NCBI RefSeq assembly: GCF_024199925.1
Contig: NZ_JANADR010000001.1
Coordinates: forward strand, 4,901,501-4,965,500
Direction: 5' to 3'
Length of the DNA stretch: 64,000 nucleotides
Origin: Bradyrhizobium sp. CCGUVB1N3
GTDB lineage: Bacteria; Pseudomonadota; Alphaproteobacteria; Rhizobiales; Xanthobacteraceae
The position numbers and the translations under genes were made by a program. The notes under the pieces are model-generated. The model searched no databases and was not told where the DNA came from. It saw only the letters and a program-made list of their open reading frames with translations. Below are positions 26,116-35,828 of this stretch, piece by piece (within the stretch, counting starts at the first letter, position 1; each line of letters starts with the position of its first letter).

Positions 26116-27192
26116 TCAGAGCGCAGACGGCGGCGGGAATCTGAGCGCGACGGTCAGTCCCGGCGCGTTGTCACGCAGCGAGACCTCGGCACCGTGCAGG
26201 CGCGCAACGGCTGCGACGAGGCTCAAGCCGAGACCATTGCCGGGCGTGTAGCGGCTCTGCTCGAGACGGTAGAAGCGCTTGAACACCTGGTCGTGCTGGC
26301 CGCTCGGGATGCCTGGGCCGTCGTCGGCGATTGCGATCACTGCGGCGCCGTCCTTGGCGGCGCAGGTCACGCTCACCTGCCCGCTTGCGCGACCGTGCTT
26401 GATCGCGTTGTCGACGAGGTTGGCGATGGCGTCGAACAGCAGGTCACGATCGCCGGTGACCCTGACCTCGCGATCGCCCGTCAAGTTGAGACGAGTCGCA
26501 ACCTGCTCGGCCGCGGCATCGTAGAGCTCGACCACCTCGCCGGCGATCTCCACGAGGTTCAGCTCGCGGAACGCACCCTTGCGCGCGCGGGTCTCGATCT
26601 CGGAAATGCGGGTGATCGATGCGAACATGCCGAGCACGGCATCGAGATCGGCGATGGTATCGCCGATCAGCGCCGCATCATTCTCGCTGTTGCGCGGGGC
26701 GTGATAGGCCTTTTCCAGCCGGCCGCGCATGCGCGTCAGCGGCGTGCGCAGATCGTGCGCGACGTTGTCGCTGACCTGCTTGACCTCGCCCATCAGCGTC
26801 TCGATGCGGTCGAGCATCTGGTTGAGGTTTTCCGCGACGCGATCCCATTCGTCATGGCTGCCGCGCAGGGGGATGCGCTGATCGAGGCCGGAAAGCATGA
26901 TGGCGCGGCTGGTGGCGTTGATCTGCTCGATCCGCCCCACCGTCCGCCGCGTCACCAGCACGGCGGCCACCGCGGCGAGCACCAGCAGCAGCAGGGCGAC
27001 CGCGATCATCGCGAGCTCGATCATCCCGGTAAAGCCGTCGTGATCGCCGACCTCGCCGACCCGGCTCTGCACATAGGCGAGCGTCCCGAAATAGACCCAT
27101 GCGATGATCGCGGCGACGATCAGGCCGAAGACCGCAATCGCGATCAGCGCCAGGCGGAACGTCGATGATTTCAGCGTGTTAGCCAGGAGCAC
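26116..27192 (-). CDS. Sensor histidine kinase with HAMP domain
   Basis: A 358-residue inner-membrane kinase. Helix 1 is at about 13-35, a short periplasmic loop (about 36-57) follows, then helix 2 at about 58-82, HAMP at about 83-135 and the dimerisation domain with the phospho-acceptor His in VSDNVAHDLRTPLTRMRGRL. The ATPase domain shows DNAIKHG (N box), DDGPGIP (G1) and GNGLGLSLV (G2). The periplasmic loop is too short for a large ligand domain, so it may sense the membrane itself or a partner protein. Its start overlaps the end of the response regulator gene by 14 bases. Confidence 0.94.
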   Translation of the reverse strand: MLLANTLKSSTFRLALIAIAVFGLIVAAIIAWVYFGTLAYVQSRVGEVGDHDGFTGMIELAMIAVALLLLVLAAVAAVLVTRRTVGRIEQINATSRAIMLSGLDQRIPLRGSHDEWDRVAENLNQMLDRIETLMGEVKQVSDNVAHDLRTPLTRMRGRLEKAYHAPRNSENDAALIGDTIADLDAVLGMFASITRISEIETRARKGAFRELNLVEIAGEVVELYDAAAEQVATRLNLTGDREVRVTGDRDLLFDAIANLVDNAIKHGRASGQVSVTCAAKDGAAVIAIADDGPGIPSGQHDQVFKRFYRLEQSRYTPGNGLGLSLVAAVARLHGAEVSLRDNAPGLTVALRFPPPSAL

Positions 27193-27871
27193 GGAGACAA
27201 TATCCGATGCCGCGGATGGTGTGGATCAGCGGATAGGCTTGGGCATCGTCGACCTTGCGGCGGACGCGGCCGACATAGACGTCGATGATGTTGGTGGAGG
27301 GATCGAAATGCAGGTCCCAGACGTGCTGGAGCAGCATCGCGCGGGAGACGACGCGGGCCTCGTTGCGAACGAGATATTCCAGCAGCTGGAATTCGCGCGG
27401 CAGCAGCGGGATCTTCTTGCCGCGACGGCTGGCGTTGCGGGAGATCAAATCGATGGCGAGATCGCCGACGCGCAGGATCGTCTCCTTTGCGATCGTCTCG
27501 CTGCGGCGGCCGAGCGCCTCGAGGCGCGCGAGCAGCTCGACGAAGGAGAACGGCTTGACGAGATAGTCGTCGCCGCCGGCGCGCAGGCCCCGCACGCGGT
27601 CGTCGACCTCGCCGAGCGCGGAAATGATCAGGAAGGGCGAAGCGATGCCGTCGTCGCGCAGCTGGCGCATCACCGCGATGCCGTCGATGTCGGGCAGCAT
27701 GCGGTCGATGGTGATCACGGCATAGTCGCGCTGGCTGCCGCGGCTGAGCGCCTCGCGCCCGGTCGCGGCGAGATCGACCTCGTAGCCGCTCGTCGTCAGC
27801 TCTTCGGCGAGCTGGCCTGCGGTCTCCAGGTCGTCCTCGACGACGAGAATGCGGCGGTGACCTCCGGTCAT
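27179..27871 (-). CDS. OmpR/PhoB-family response regulator
   Basis: A 230-residue two-domain regulator. The receiver domain (about 7-120) has the acidic pair VEDD, phospho-acceptor Asp56 in VITIDRMLPD, and the conserved Lys in YLVKPFS. The C-terminal winged helix (about 132-227) ends HTIRGIGYCL, typical of OmpR-type DNA-binding domains. It is the first gene of a two-gene operon with the kinase downstream. The start is ATG 27871. The signal and targets are not evident from sequence, and the adjacent Gly-rich secreted protein may or may not be a target. Confidence 0.95.
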   Translation of the reverse strand: MTGGHRRILVVEDDLETAGQLAEELTTSGYEVDLAATGREALSRGSQRDYAVITIDRMLPDIDGIAVMRQLRDDGIASPFLIISALGEVDDRVRGLRAGGDDYLVKPFSFVELLARLEALGRRSETIAKETILRVGDLAIDLISRNASRRGKKIPLLPREFQLLEYLVRNEARVVSRAMLLQHVWDLHFDPSTNIIDVYVGRVRRKVDDAQAYPLIHTIRGIGYCLRAPG

Positions 27872-27969
27872 CCTTCAACTCCGCGCGACGATCGCCACCA
27901 GACTATCCCGTTCCGGGGCAGGACGGAACTGCCCGGCGGCGATCGCGACAACGGTGCGGTCACGCGATG

Positions 27970-28509
27970 CTAGTACCAATCGTCCCCGCACACATTGACC
28001 CACTGCCAGCCCCAGGGCGTCCAGCTCCGGCGCCAGCAGCCGTCGTAATAGCCGGCATAAATGAAGGGCGCGCCGAAGAAGAAGCGATGGTGATGCCGGA
28101 AGAAGAAAGCGTGGCGGCCGATGAATGGCCTGCCGTGCCAGCCGGTGCCGGCGAAGCGCGGGCCGACGAAGGCTGCACGGGCGGCCATCGGGCTGCCTGC
28201 AAAGCGCGGCGCGAAGGCCGCGCGGCCTGCAATCGGAGCGCCGGCGAAGCGCGCGCCACCAAGGCTCGCTCCGCCAAAGCGAGCACCGCCCATGCCGCCA
28301 AAGTGAGCGCCACCCATACCGCCGCCCATGCCGCCGGCACGCATGCCACCGCCCATGCCGCCACCGCCAAAATGCCCGCCGCCACCACCGCCAAAGCCGC
28401 CACCATGCCCGCCGCCGCCACCGCCGCGTTGGGCTAAGACGGGCGACGCAACCGCCAGCGTCGCGGCGACCGTCGTCGCGACGAGGCCGGTGAGAAGCCT
28501 GTTGGTCAT
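27970..28509 (-). CDS. Gly-rich secreted protein, unknown function
   Basis: A 179-residue protein with a clear Sec signal (MTNRLLTGLVATTVAATLAV, cleavage near AQ at residue 27). A low-complexity stretch of Gly, Phe, His and Met follows (HGGGFGGGGGGHFGGGGMGG), then Ala/Arg/Phe-rich repeats of the FAG type. The ordered C-terminus (about 120-179) is aromatic-rich with two Cys (YDGCWRRSW, NVCGDDWY), possibly a disulfide. Proteins of this kind are frequent in Bradyrhizobium and are annotated as hypothetical. The start ATG 28509 is preferred; an upstream in-frame ATG at 28539 lacks signal character. Confidence 0.7.
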   Translation of the reverse strand: MTNRLLTGLVATTVAATLAVASPVLAQRGGGGGGHGGGFGGGGGGHFGGGGMGGGMRAGGMGGGMGGAHFGGMGGARFGGASLGGARFAGAPIAGRAAFAPRFAGSPMAARAAFVGPRFAGTGWHGRPFIGRHAFFFRHHHRFFFGAPFIYAGYYDGCWRRSWTPWGWQWVNVCGDDWY

Positions 28510-28851
28510 CGGAATATCCTCCATACAGAGCGGCGACAATCGCGCCGCGCGAGAAGGACCAGATGAGGAGATGGCAGGCTCTCCTTCAACTTACAAATGC
28601 GCCAGATTCTGACGCGGAAGTTAGGAATGCACGACTCTCTCGCTCCCTCTCCCCGTCTCACGGGGAGAGGGTGGGGTGAGGGGTTGCTCCGCGAGTCCGA
28701 TTTCGCCTGGGCGATCACCCGTCAACTCCACGCAAGTCGGAGCGACTTTTGACCTTGGCCCGCGGGGTTGCCTTGCCCCTCACCCGGTTCGCTGACGCGA
28801 TCCGACCTCTCCCCGCTGAAGGGCGGGGGGAGGTTAAGACGAGCGCTCGCC
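28510..28851. repeat. Intergenic region with palindromic repeats, no gene
   Basis: A 342-bp gap. A perfect 10-bp hairpin CCTCTCCCCG-TCTCA-CGGGGAGAGG lies at 28646-28670. Further on, CGCGATCCGACCTCTCCCC and CCGCTGAAGGGCGGGGGGAGG (28795-28835) repeat motifs also found at 40265-40430. The promoter of the Gly-rich protein should lie near 28510-28600. I see no coding frame here. Confidence 0.65.
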
Positions 28852-31188
28852 TTACGCGGGCTTGCCGCGGCCGCTCTTTTCGGCGGCACGGCGCAGCGCT
28901 TCGGCGAGTGCGCCGCCGCCGGAGGATTCCTGCTTGCGCGGCGCCGATGAGGTCATGCGGCCGGCGTTGCGCGAATTATCGCGCTGCATGCCGGGCGCGT
29001 CCTTCGTGGCGCCGACCTCGTCGTCGAGCCGCAGCGTCAGCGAGATGCGCTTGCGGGCAACCTCGAAGTCCAGCACCTTCACCTTGACGATGTCGCCGGG
29101 CTTCACCACCTCGCGCGGATCCTTGATGAAATTCTTGGACATTGCCGAGATGTGCACGAGGCCGTCCTGATGCACGCCGATGTCAACGAAGGCGCCGAAA
29201 GCGGCAACGTTGGTCACGGTGCCCTCGAGGATCATGCCCTTCTGAAGGTGCTTGATCTCCTCGACGCCCTCCTTGAACACCGCAGCCTTGAACGCCGGGC
29301 GCGGGTCGCGGCCCGGCTTTTCGAGTTCGCGCAGGATGTCGGTGACGGTCGGCAGGCCGAAGCTCTCGTCGACGAAATCCTTCGGCTTCAGCGTACGCAC
29401 GATCTCGCTGCTGCCGATCAGCGCCTTGATGTCGCTCTTGGTCGCCACGAGAATCCGGCGCACCACCGGATAGGCTTCCGGATGGACACCGGAAGCATCG
29501 AGCGGATCCTCGCCGCCGAGGATGCGCAGGAAGCCCGCGCACTGCTCGAACGCCTTGGGTCCTAGCCGCGGCACCTCCTTCAGCGCCTTGCGCGACTTGA
29601 ACGGACCGTTGGCGTCACGATGCTGCACGATGCTCTGCGCCAGGCCGGAGCCTACGCCCGACACGCGCGCGAGCAGCGGCGCGGAGGCGGTGTTGACGTC
29701 GACGCCGACGGCGTTCACGCAGTCCTCGACCACGGCATCGAGCGACTTGGCGAGCTTGGCCTGGCCGAGGTCGTGCTGATACTGGCCGACGCCGATCGCC
29801 TTGGGCTCGATCTTGACGAGCTCGGCGAGCGGATCCTGGAGGCGCCGGGCGATCGAGACCGCGCCGCGCAGGGTCACGTCCAGGCCCGGCAATTCCTGCG
29901 ATGCGAAGGCGGAGGCCGAATAGACCGACGCACCGGCTTCCGACACCACGATCTTGGTCATCTTCAGCTCGGCGAGGCCCTTGACGAGCTCGGTCGCGAG
30001 CTTGTCGGTCTCGCGCGAGGCGGTGCCGTTGCCGATCGCGATCAGCTCGACGCGATGCTTCAGTGCGAGCCTGCCGAGCGTCGCGAGCGACTCGTTCCAC
30101 TGCCGCTGCGGCTCGTGCGGATAGATCGCGGTCGTGTCGACCACCTTTCCGGTCGCATCGATCACCGCGACCTTGACGCCGGTGCGGTAGCCGGGATCGA
30201 GCCCCATGGTGACGCGGGTGCCGGCGGGCGCGGCCAGCAAGAGGTCGCGCAGGTTCGAGGCGAACACGCGCACGGCCTCGGTCTCGGCCGCGTTCCATAG
30301 CCGCATCCGCAGGTCGATGTTGAGATGCACCTGGATCTTGGTGCGCCAGGCCCAGCGCACGGTGTCGATCAGCCAGCGGTCGCCCGCGCGCTTGAGGTCG
30401 GCGATGCCGAACCGCTTCATGATCTTCAATTCATAGGCGCTGGGCACGCCCGCCGGCAGCGCTTCGGCCTCGGCCTGGATCTGCAGGTCGAGGATCTCCT
30501 CCTTCTCGCCGCGGAACATCGCGAGGATGCGGTGCGACGGGAGTTTTGTCAGCGGCTCGGAGAACTCGAAATAGTCGGCGAATTTCTCGCCCTCGGTCTT
30601 CTTGCCCTCGCGCACCTTGGAGGCCATGCGCGCATTGGTCCACATCTCCTCGCGCAAGCTTCCGATCAAATCGGCGTCCTCGTCGAAGCGCTCGACCAGA
30701 ATGGCGCGGGCGCCGTCGAGCGCGGCGGCTACATCGGCCACACCCTTCTCGGCGTTGACGAAGACTTCCGCCACCACCTTCGGATCGTTCGTGGGCTCCG
30801 CCATCAACTGGTTGGCGAGCGGCTCGAGGCCGGCCTCCTTGGCGATCTCGGCCTTGGTGCGGCGCTTCGGCTTGAACGGCAGGTAGATATCTTCCAGGCG
30901 CGCCTTGCTGTCGGCGGCCATGATGGTGGCCTCCAGCGCCGCGTCGAGCTTGCCCTGCTCGCGGATCGATTCGAGGATGGCCTTGCGGCGGTCTTCGAGC
31001 TCGCGCAGATAGACGAGGCGCTCTTCCAGCGTGCGGAGCTGCGCGTCGTCGAGCGCACCGGTGGCTTCCTTGCGGTAGCGAGCGATGAAGGGAACCGTGG
31101 CACCGCCGTCGAGCAGCGTTACCGCCGCCTCGACCTGCTCCTCCCGGGCCCCGAGCTCCTGCGCAATCTTCTGGTTGATGTTTGCCAC
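28852..31188 (-). CDS. tex: Tex-family RNA-binding transcription accessory protein
   Basis: A 778-residue Tex protein, a nucleic-acid-binding factor conserved in bacteria and related to Spt6. An N-terminal helical domain starts [20 protein letters not shown]. The YqgF-like domain ([20 protein letters not shown]), the helix-hairpin-helix region ([19 protein letters not shown]) and a C-terminal S1 domain ([20 protein letters not shown], about 650-720) follow in order. A charged tail of about 60 residues ends the protein. GTG 31188 (then ANINQKIAQ) is preferred over an in-frame upstream ATG at 31212. GAGGAAA precedes it as ribosome site. Confidence 0.95.
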   Translation of the reverse strand: MANINQKIAQELGAREEQVEAAVTLLDGGATVPFIARYRKEATGALDDAQLRTLEERLVYLRELEDRRKAILESIREQGKLDAALEATIMAADSKARLEDIYLPFKPKRRTKAEIAKEAGLEPLANQLMAEPTNDPKVVAEVFVNAEKGVADVAAALDGARAILVERFDEDADLIGSLREEMWTNARMASKVREGKKTEGEKFADYFEFSEPLTKLPSHRILAMFRGEKEEILDLQIQAEAEALPAGVPSAYELKIMKRFGIADLKRAGDRWLIDTVRWAWRTKIQVHLNIDLRMRLWNAAETEAVRVFASNLRDLLLAAPAGTRVTMGLDPGYRTGVKVAVIDATGKVVDTTAIYPHEPQRQWNESLATLGRLALKHRVELIAIGNGTASRETDKLATELVKGLAELKMTKIVVSEAGASVYSASAFASQELPGLDVTLRGAVSIARRLQDPLAELVKIEPKAIGVGQYQHDLGQAKLAKSLDAVVEDCVNAVGVDVNTASAPLLARVSGVGSGLAQSIVQHRDANGPFKSRKALKEVPRLGPKAFEQCAGFLRILGGEDPLDASGVHPEAYPVVRRILVATKSDIKALIGSSEIVRTLKPKDFVDESFGLPTVTDILRELEKPGRDPRPAFKAAVFKEGVEEIKHLQKGMILEGTVTNVAAFGAFVDIGVHQDGLVHISAMSKNFIKDPREVVKPGDIVKVKVLDFEVARKRISLTLRLDDEVGATKDAPGMQRDNSRNAGRMTSSAPRKQESSGGGALAEALRRAAEKSGRGKPA

Positions 31189-31700
31189 GCCAGTTTCCTC
31201 TAATCCAAGCACGCGACGCGAACCGAACCACCGGTCGCGGGACGCCGCTTATGGACCATCCCGACTTGATTCATCAAGGTACGCCACGGAACCGTCGACA
31301 GGGGATTTTTTTGTTGCGCTGATGCGATCTCGCCACATTCGGCTGGTTGCACGCCGAGGCGACCTGCAAGGGGCCCGGCCTCAGGACGACGTTCGGCGGC
31401 ATGGCTTTCGCCCATCCCGTCATTGCGCGCGCGACGGCACACAGGAATATCGATATTCCGAAGTCCTGTAACGTGAGCTATTTGGTCGCGGGAATTGACC
31501 CATCGCTGGCGTTGCCCGACCGGCAGCGCTCACAGCGCGACGCGCGGAAGGTCTTCAATCTCAGGATTTAGTCCCGCACGGCGTGCCGGCAGAACTATCG
31601 GCAAATCGTCAGATTCGGCGGCGCAGCCATGCGGGTCCCGTCGATTGACACGCCCTTGCGCGAAACTATGGTCGCCGCCGAACGAGAGGATTGAATCGCC
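31189..31700. other. Intergenic region, no convincing gene
   Basis: About 510 bases between the divergent tex and amidase genes. It must hold both promoters. A T run at 31307-31313 is the only low-complexity feature. Frames of 60-80 residues exist but lack ribosome sites and coding character. Confidence 0.5.
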
Positions 31701-33176
31701 ATGACTTTGCCGATGAGCTGGAACGAGTGGGCGCAACATGATGGCGTGGCGCTGGCTGCGTCCGTCAAGAAGGGCGAGGTCACCCCTGCCGAATTGGCGC
31801 GCCAGGCCGCGGCAGCGGTCGCGAAGGTCGATTCCGCATTGTCGGGCGTGGTCGAGCTGTTCGACGACGTGATCGCGGATCCCGCCAGGGACGGCGCCAA
31901 TCTCACCGGCCCGTTCGCCGGCCTGCCCTTCCTGATGAAGGATCTCGGGCCCACCATGAAAGGCCGCTTGCAGGAAATGGGCTCGCTGCTGATGCGCGGC
32001 AATCGCGCAGGCGCTGACACCTTCCTCACCTCGAAATTCCGCCAGGCCGGGTTGAACCTGATCGGGCGCACCACGACGCCCGAATTCGGCGTATGCAGCT
32101 CGGCCGACAATCCGGCCGTCTATGTCACGCGCAATCCCTGGAATACCGACTACACCACCTGCGGCTCGTCGGCGGGCAGCGCCGCGTCGGTGGCGGCCGG
32201 CATCGTGCCGATTGCGCATGCGACCGACGGCGGCGGCTCGATCCGCATTCCCGCAGGGGTCAACGGCAATATCGGGCTGAAAGTGTCGCGCGGCGTGTTC
32301 TCGCTTGCGCCGCATATGTCCGATCTCACCGGCCTCGTCTCGATCCAGGGCTGCCAGTCACGCAGCGTGCGCGATACCGCCGCCTTCGTCGATCATGCCC
32401 GGGGACCTGCGCCCGGCGAGTTCATGCCGTTCTGGACCACGGCGCAGCCCTACACAGAGATGATCAAGCGCGATCCCGGCAAGCTCCGCATCGCGCTGTC
32501 GCATCAATGGGGCGATTATCGCGCGACGCCGCACATCGCCGCCGAGCTGGAGACGGTCGGCCGCTTCCTCGAAGGCCTCGGCCATCACGTCGACTTCACC
32601 CTGCCCGAGCTCGACTTCCGTGCCGCCTTCGACGCACAGACCACCTGCTACATTTCCAACTTCGCCGTCGTGATTTCCAACATGCTCGCCGCGCGCGGGC
32701 TGGAGCGGCCACCGGAGGATCTGATCGAGCCGATGAACATCCGGATCTGGGAGGCGGGCCGCGACACGAGCTTTGCCGAGCGGGCGAAGATGCAGGCGGT
32801 GTTCAACACGACATCGCGCGGCTTCGGCGCGTTCTTCGAGCAGTGGGACGTCATCCTGACGCCGGTCACCGCGCTGCCGACGCCGAAGGTCGGCACGAAG
32901 GAGTATCTCACGATCTCCGACAATCCGGATGTGCTGGACTGGTTCGGCAATCTCTGGCGCAATTTCGCCTTCACGCCGTTGGCGAACCTCTGCGGCATGC
33001 CGGCGATCTCGCTGCCGCTTGCGGAGAACGAGCACGGCCTGCCGCTCGGCATCCAGGCCATCGCCAAGCAGGCCAATGACGGCCTCTTGCTGCAACTCGC
33101 AGCACAAATCGAGCGCGCCATCGATGGCAAGTGGAATGCGGGCAAGAAGCCGAAGGTGCACGTGACGAAGGGCTGA
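31701..33176 (+). CDS. Amidase-signature family hydrolase
   Basis: A 491-residue amidase that hydrolyses an amide or related bond. The Ser-cisSer-Lys triad is visible: Lys80 in PFLMKDLG, a cis Ser at 156-157 in CGSSAGSAAS, and nucleophile Ser180 in DGGGSIRIPA. Length is normal for the family. The start ATG 31701 follows GAGAGGA. It stands alone, without GatB or GatC genes, so a role in tRNA amidation is excluded. Family members include acetamidase-, nicotinamidase-like and 6-aminohexanoate-type enzymes, and the substrate cannot be chosen from sequence alone. Confidence 0.92.
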   Translation: MTLPMSWNEWAQHDGVALAASVKKGEVTPAELARQAAAAVAKVDSALSGVVELFDDVIADPARDGANLTGPFAGLPFLMKDLGPTMKGRLQEMGSLLMRGNRAGADTFLTSKFRQAGLNLIGRTTTPEFGVCSSADNPAVYVTRNPWNTDYTTCGSSAGSAASVAAGIVPIAHATDGGGSIRIPAGVNGNIGLKVSRGVFSLAPHMSDLTGLVSIQGCQSRSVRDTAAFVDHARGPAPGEFMPFWTTAQPYTEMIKRDPGKLRIALSHQWGDYRATPHIAAELETVGRFLEGLGHHVDFTLPELDFRAAFDAQTTCYISNFAVVISNMLAARGLERPPEDLIEPMNIRIWEAGRDTSFAERAKMQAVFNTTSRGFGAFFEQWDVILTPVTALPTPKVGTKEYLTISDNPDVLDWFGNLWRNFAFTPLANLCGMPAISLPLAENEHGLPLGIQAIAKQANDGLLLQLAAQIERAIDGKWNAGKKPKVHVTKG

Positions 33177-33197
33177 GCGGGCGGAGCTCATCCTGAC

Positions 33198-33320
33198 GTC
33201 GTCCTGGCGAAAGCCAGGACCCATTATCACAGGCCTTAGTTGCTAAGGCGCGATGATGGCCGACATCTCTCGCAGCAAGTGCATTTTGGGGTTATGGGTA
33301 CTGGCCTTCGCCAGGACGAC
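33198..33320. repeat. Paired hairpin repeats in inverted orientation
   Basis: GTCGTCCTGGCGAAAGCCAG starts at 33198, and its near complement CTGGCCTTCGCCAGGACGAC ends at 33320, about 80 bases apart. Each is a hairpin and together they form a larger palindrome. This is the dispersed family also seen near 9058 and 12281. Confidence 0.7.
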
Positions 33321-33328
33321 TTCCAATC

Positions 33329-33646
33329 TCAATTCTTCATCGCCGGAATCGTTTCCGTCGGCTGCTGCTGGCCCTGCTGCATCATGGCGAGGGCCTTGTC
33401 GAGCGCTTCGCGCAAGGCGATGGCCGCGGCGGGGCTACAGCGGATGTGTCCGGTCTGAATCACGTCGACCCGCACGCCCGGGCCGACCGGCATCAAAAGG
33501 TTCGCGGCGAGCTCGATCTGGATCGCGCCGTTGTGATGGCCGAAGCAGGAGACGCCGTCGAAATAGATGAATGGTGCCCGCTCGGCGCTTCCTGTCGAAA
33601 TGGTCACGCCCCCTGGATTTGTCGCCGGCGCGTCGGGGTCTGCCAT
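33329..33646 (-). CDS. Small conserved-looking protein, unknown function
   Basis: A 105-residue protein without signal peptide. Residues 10-85 look like a compact beta-rich domain (GVTISTGSAERAPFIYFDGV, then NGAIQIELAANLLMP and VRVDVIQTGHIRCSP). A helical Gln-rich tail ends it (REALDKALAMMQQGQQQ). ATG 33646 is preceded by GAGGA. The frame runs to 33706, but the upstream residues lack coding character. I recognise no family. It is divergent from the hotdog thioesterase gene. Confidence 0.65.
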   Translation of the reverse strand: MADPDAPATNPGGVTISTGSAERAPFIYFDGVSCFGHHNGAIQIELAANLLMPVGPGVRVDVIQTGHIRCSPAAAIALREALDKALAMMQQGQQQPTETIPAMKN

Positions 33647-33769
33647 GAGGTTCCTCGTCGTTCTGCAAACAGATGGACCCGCACCATCGTTGCTTCTCCC
33701 CCACATGTCGAGCCCCGAATGGCGCCTGAGATTTTTGCGGAAGCGACGAGAACGGTCTAAAAGACGGCC

Positions 33770-34681
33770 ATGTCAAGATCGCAAGATACGACGCTCCCGT
33801 TCGACGCACTTGTCGAGGCCATCAAGGGCCGCCGCTCCGATTATGGCTATATCAGTGGGCTCAGGCTCGACCGCGCAGCGCCTGGTGAGGCCTGGTCGAG
33901 CCTGCCCTACCGCCCCGTCTTCGTCGGCGACACCGAGACCGGCGTGCTGCATGGCGGCGTCGTCACCGCGATGCTGGACGAGAGCTGCGGCATGGCGGTG
34001 CAGCTCGCGCTCGACGGCACGCGCGCGATCGCAACGCTGGATTTGCGCATCGACTACCAGAAGCCGGCCACACCCGGCCTCGACATCAGGGCGCATTCGA
34101 TCTGCTATCGCACCACGCGCTCGATCGCGTTCGTGCGCTCGACGGCCTACCAGGAGTCGGAAGACGACCCGGTTGCAACCGCGACCGCCTGCTTCATGAT
34201 CGGCGCCAACCGCACCAACATGCTTGCCGACCGCGCGACGGACCAGCACAGCATCCCGACGCTGGACGCGCCGGAGGATCCGGCCGGTCCCTTCGCCAAC
34301 AGCCCGTTCGCGCGCTGCCTCGGCATCCGGATCCAGGACGGCGGCACGCTGATGATGCCGTTCTCGCCAAAGATCATCGGCAACCCGATCCTGCCCGCGA
34401 TCCATGGCGGCATGACCGGCGCGTTCCTGGAGACAACGGCCATCGTCGGCGTGACGCGCGAGCTCGGCATCTCCGCGCCGCCCAAGCCGATCGGGCTGAC
34501 GATCAACTATTTGCGCTCGGGCCGCGCGCTCGACAGCTTTGCCAACGTCTCGATCGTCAAGCAGGGCCGGCGCATCGTCGCGTTCGAGGCAAGGGCCTGG
34601 CAGGGCGACCCGGACAAGCCGATCGCATCCGCCTTCGGCCATTTCATGCTGCGGCCAACACCGGGGAGTATTGAGGAATAG
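33770..34681 (+). CDS. PaaI-like thioesterase with two hotdog domains
   Basis: A 303-residue protein with tandem hotdog folds. The first (about 25-140) has GVLHGGVVTAMLDESCGMAV, the active-site helix of PaaI/YdiI-type acyl-CoA thioesterases. The second (about 165-300) has the related IHGGMTGAFLETTAIVGVT. In each, a G-G motif and an acidic residue in the helix fit catalysis on acyl-CoA, although the second copy carries Glu where the first carries Asp. A double-hotdog single chain replaces the usual homodimer unit. The substrate is unknown. It is followed by a repeat and a small membrane protein gene. Confidence 0.85.
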   Translation: MSRSQDTTLPFDALVEAIKGRRSDYGYISGLRLDRAAPGEAWSSLPYRPVFVGDTETGVLHGGVVTAMLDESCGMAVQLALDGTRAIATLDLRIDYQKPATPGLDIRAHSICYRTTRSIAFVRSTAYQESEDDPVATATACFMIGANRTNMLADRATDQHSIPTLDAPEDPAGPFANSPFARCLGIRIQDGGTLMMPFSPKIIGNPILPAIHGGMTGAFLETTAIVGVTRELGISAPPKPIGLTINYLRSGRALDSFANVSIVKQGRRIVAFEARAWQGDPDKPIASAFGHFMLRPTPGSIEE

Positions 34682-34751
34682 CCGCATTGGGGCTTGACGG
34701 CCGACGCGCGCGCCACAACGATGACGGAGGTTATTGTCTGAGCATGGTCTT

Positions 34752-34790
34752 TTCGGAAAACCGCTTCACGCTTTTCCGGATCATGCGCTA
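34752..34790. repeat. Dispersed 39-bp repeat, copy 2
   Basis: Nearly the same as 18181-18219. Its right end abuts AGGAGG at 34790-34795, the ribosome site of the next gene, so this copy lies in that gene's leader. Confidence 0.75.
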
Positions 34791-34804
34791 GGAGGGGTAT
34801 CCGA

Positions 34805-35170
34805 TTGCGGCACCCGATCGACATCATCGCCATGTTCGCCGCCATATGGCTGTTGGCGTCGATGGTGCTGGACGCGCTGACTCCGAAGGAACTGACAGCG
34901 GTCATGATCGGTATCGCGATCGGACCCGCGGTGATCATCACCGCCATCTTCTACTATCTGCGCTTTCCGCGGACCGATTTCGCGGTGCTGTTTGCCGCGC
35001 TGTGGCTGATCTCCGACATCGCCATCGCGTTCATCTCGCCAAAACCGCTGCCGAATTTCCTGATCGTGCTCGGCTTCGTACCGCCGCTGCTGGTCGGCGC
35101 GGTGCTGCACTGGCAGCGCTTTGCGCGCCGGCACGAGCGACTGGTGTGGCCCTCGGCAAGGCGAAGCTGA
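34805..35170 (+). CDS. Small polytopic membrane protein, unknown function
   Basis: A 121-residue protein with four hydrophobic helices (about 5-22, 28-50, 57-76 and 82-102) and a basic C-terminus (RFARRHERLVWPSARRS), which would lie in the cytoplasm. The start is TTG 34805, nine bases after a strong AGGAGG site. No family is recognised. A 39-bp dispersed repeat lies directly upstream and may have separated this gene from its original promoter or brought in new leader sequence. Confidence 0.68.
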   Translation: MRHPIDIIAMFAAIWLLASMVLDALTPKELTAVMIGIAIGPAVIITAIFYYLRFPRTDFAVLFAALWLISDIAIAFISPKPLPNFLIVLGFVPPLLVGAVLHWQRFARRHERLVWPSARRS

Positions 35171-35182
35171 GACGCACCGCTC

Positions 35183-35815
35183 TCACACACCCGCAATCGC
35201 GAGATCGTAGGCCGCAATCGTCGCACTGGCGCGCGCCGCAACGTCGGCCGCGGTCATGCCCGGCTTGTAGAGGCTGCTGCCAAGGCCAAAGGCACGAACG
35301 CCGCTTTTGACGTATTCGGCAAAATTCTGTTCGGAGACCCCACCGACGGCCGCGATCATTGCGCTTGCCGGCAATACGGCGCGGATCGCGGCAATGCCCG
35401 CGGCGCCCAGCACGCTCGCCGGAAAGAATTTCAGGCTCGATGCGCCGGCGCGCGCCGCAAGCAACGCCTCGGTCGGCGAGAACACGCCGGGCATGGTCAC
35501 CATGCCGTGCTCATGCGCGCGCGCAATCACCTGCGTGTCGACATTCGGGGCCACCAGCAGCTTGCCGCCGGCCTCATTCAGCCGATCGACATCGGCGGTC
35601 GTGAGCACCGTGCCGGCGCCGACCAGAACCCCGGCCGGCGCGCGCCTGACCGCGATCTCGATCGAGCGGAACGGATCAGGCGAGTTCAGGGGAATTTCGA
35701 TCGCGGTCATGCCGGCCTCGATCAGCACGCTGACGATACCGTCCGCCTCGTCGGGCTTCACGCCGCGCAGGATTGCGACCAGCGGACGCTTCATGGTCGG
35801 AAATGGCACGCTCAT
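35183..35815 (-). CDS. dgoA: 2-dehydro-3-deoxy-6-phosphogalactonate aldolase
   Basis: A 210-residue class I aldolase of the KDPG/KDPGal family, splitting 2-keto-3-deoxy-6-phosphogalactonate to pyruvate and glyceraldehyde 3-phosphate. Glu in IEIPLNSP and the Schiff-base Lys in SLKFFPAS are in place, and GAGTVLTTADVDRL and AVGGVSEQNF give the phosphate-binding pattern. The preceding gene is a galactonokinase whose stop lies 13 bases upstream, which points to KDPGal rather than KDPG as the substrate. The start ATG 35815 is chosen (MSVPFPTMKRPLVAILRG). ATG 35794 (MKRPLV) is possible. Confidence 0.92.
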   Translation of the reverse strand: MSVPFPTMKRPLVAILRGVKPDEADGIVSVLIEAGMTAIEIPLNSPDPFRSIEIAVRRAPAGVLVGAGTVLTTADVDRLNEAGGKLLVAPNVDTQVIARAHEHGMVTMPGVFSPTEALLAARAGASSLKFFPASVLGAAGIAAIRAVLPASAMIAAVGGVSEQNFAEYVKSGVRAFGLGSSLYKPGMTAADVAARASATIAAYDLAIAGV

Positions 35816-35828
35816 GTAAGGGATCCTT

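Noticed and set aside
28270..28440. CRISPR-like or minisatellite repeats
   Set aside because: The short repeats are in-frame Gly codons of the secreted Gly-rich protein. There are no spacers and no cas genes.
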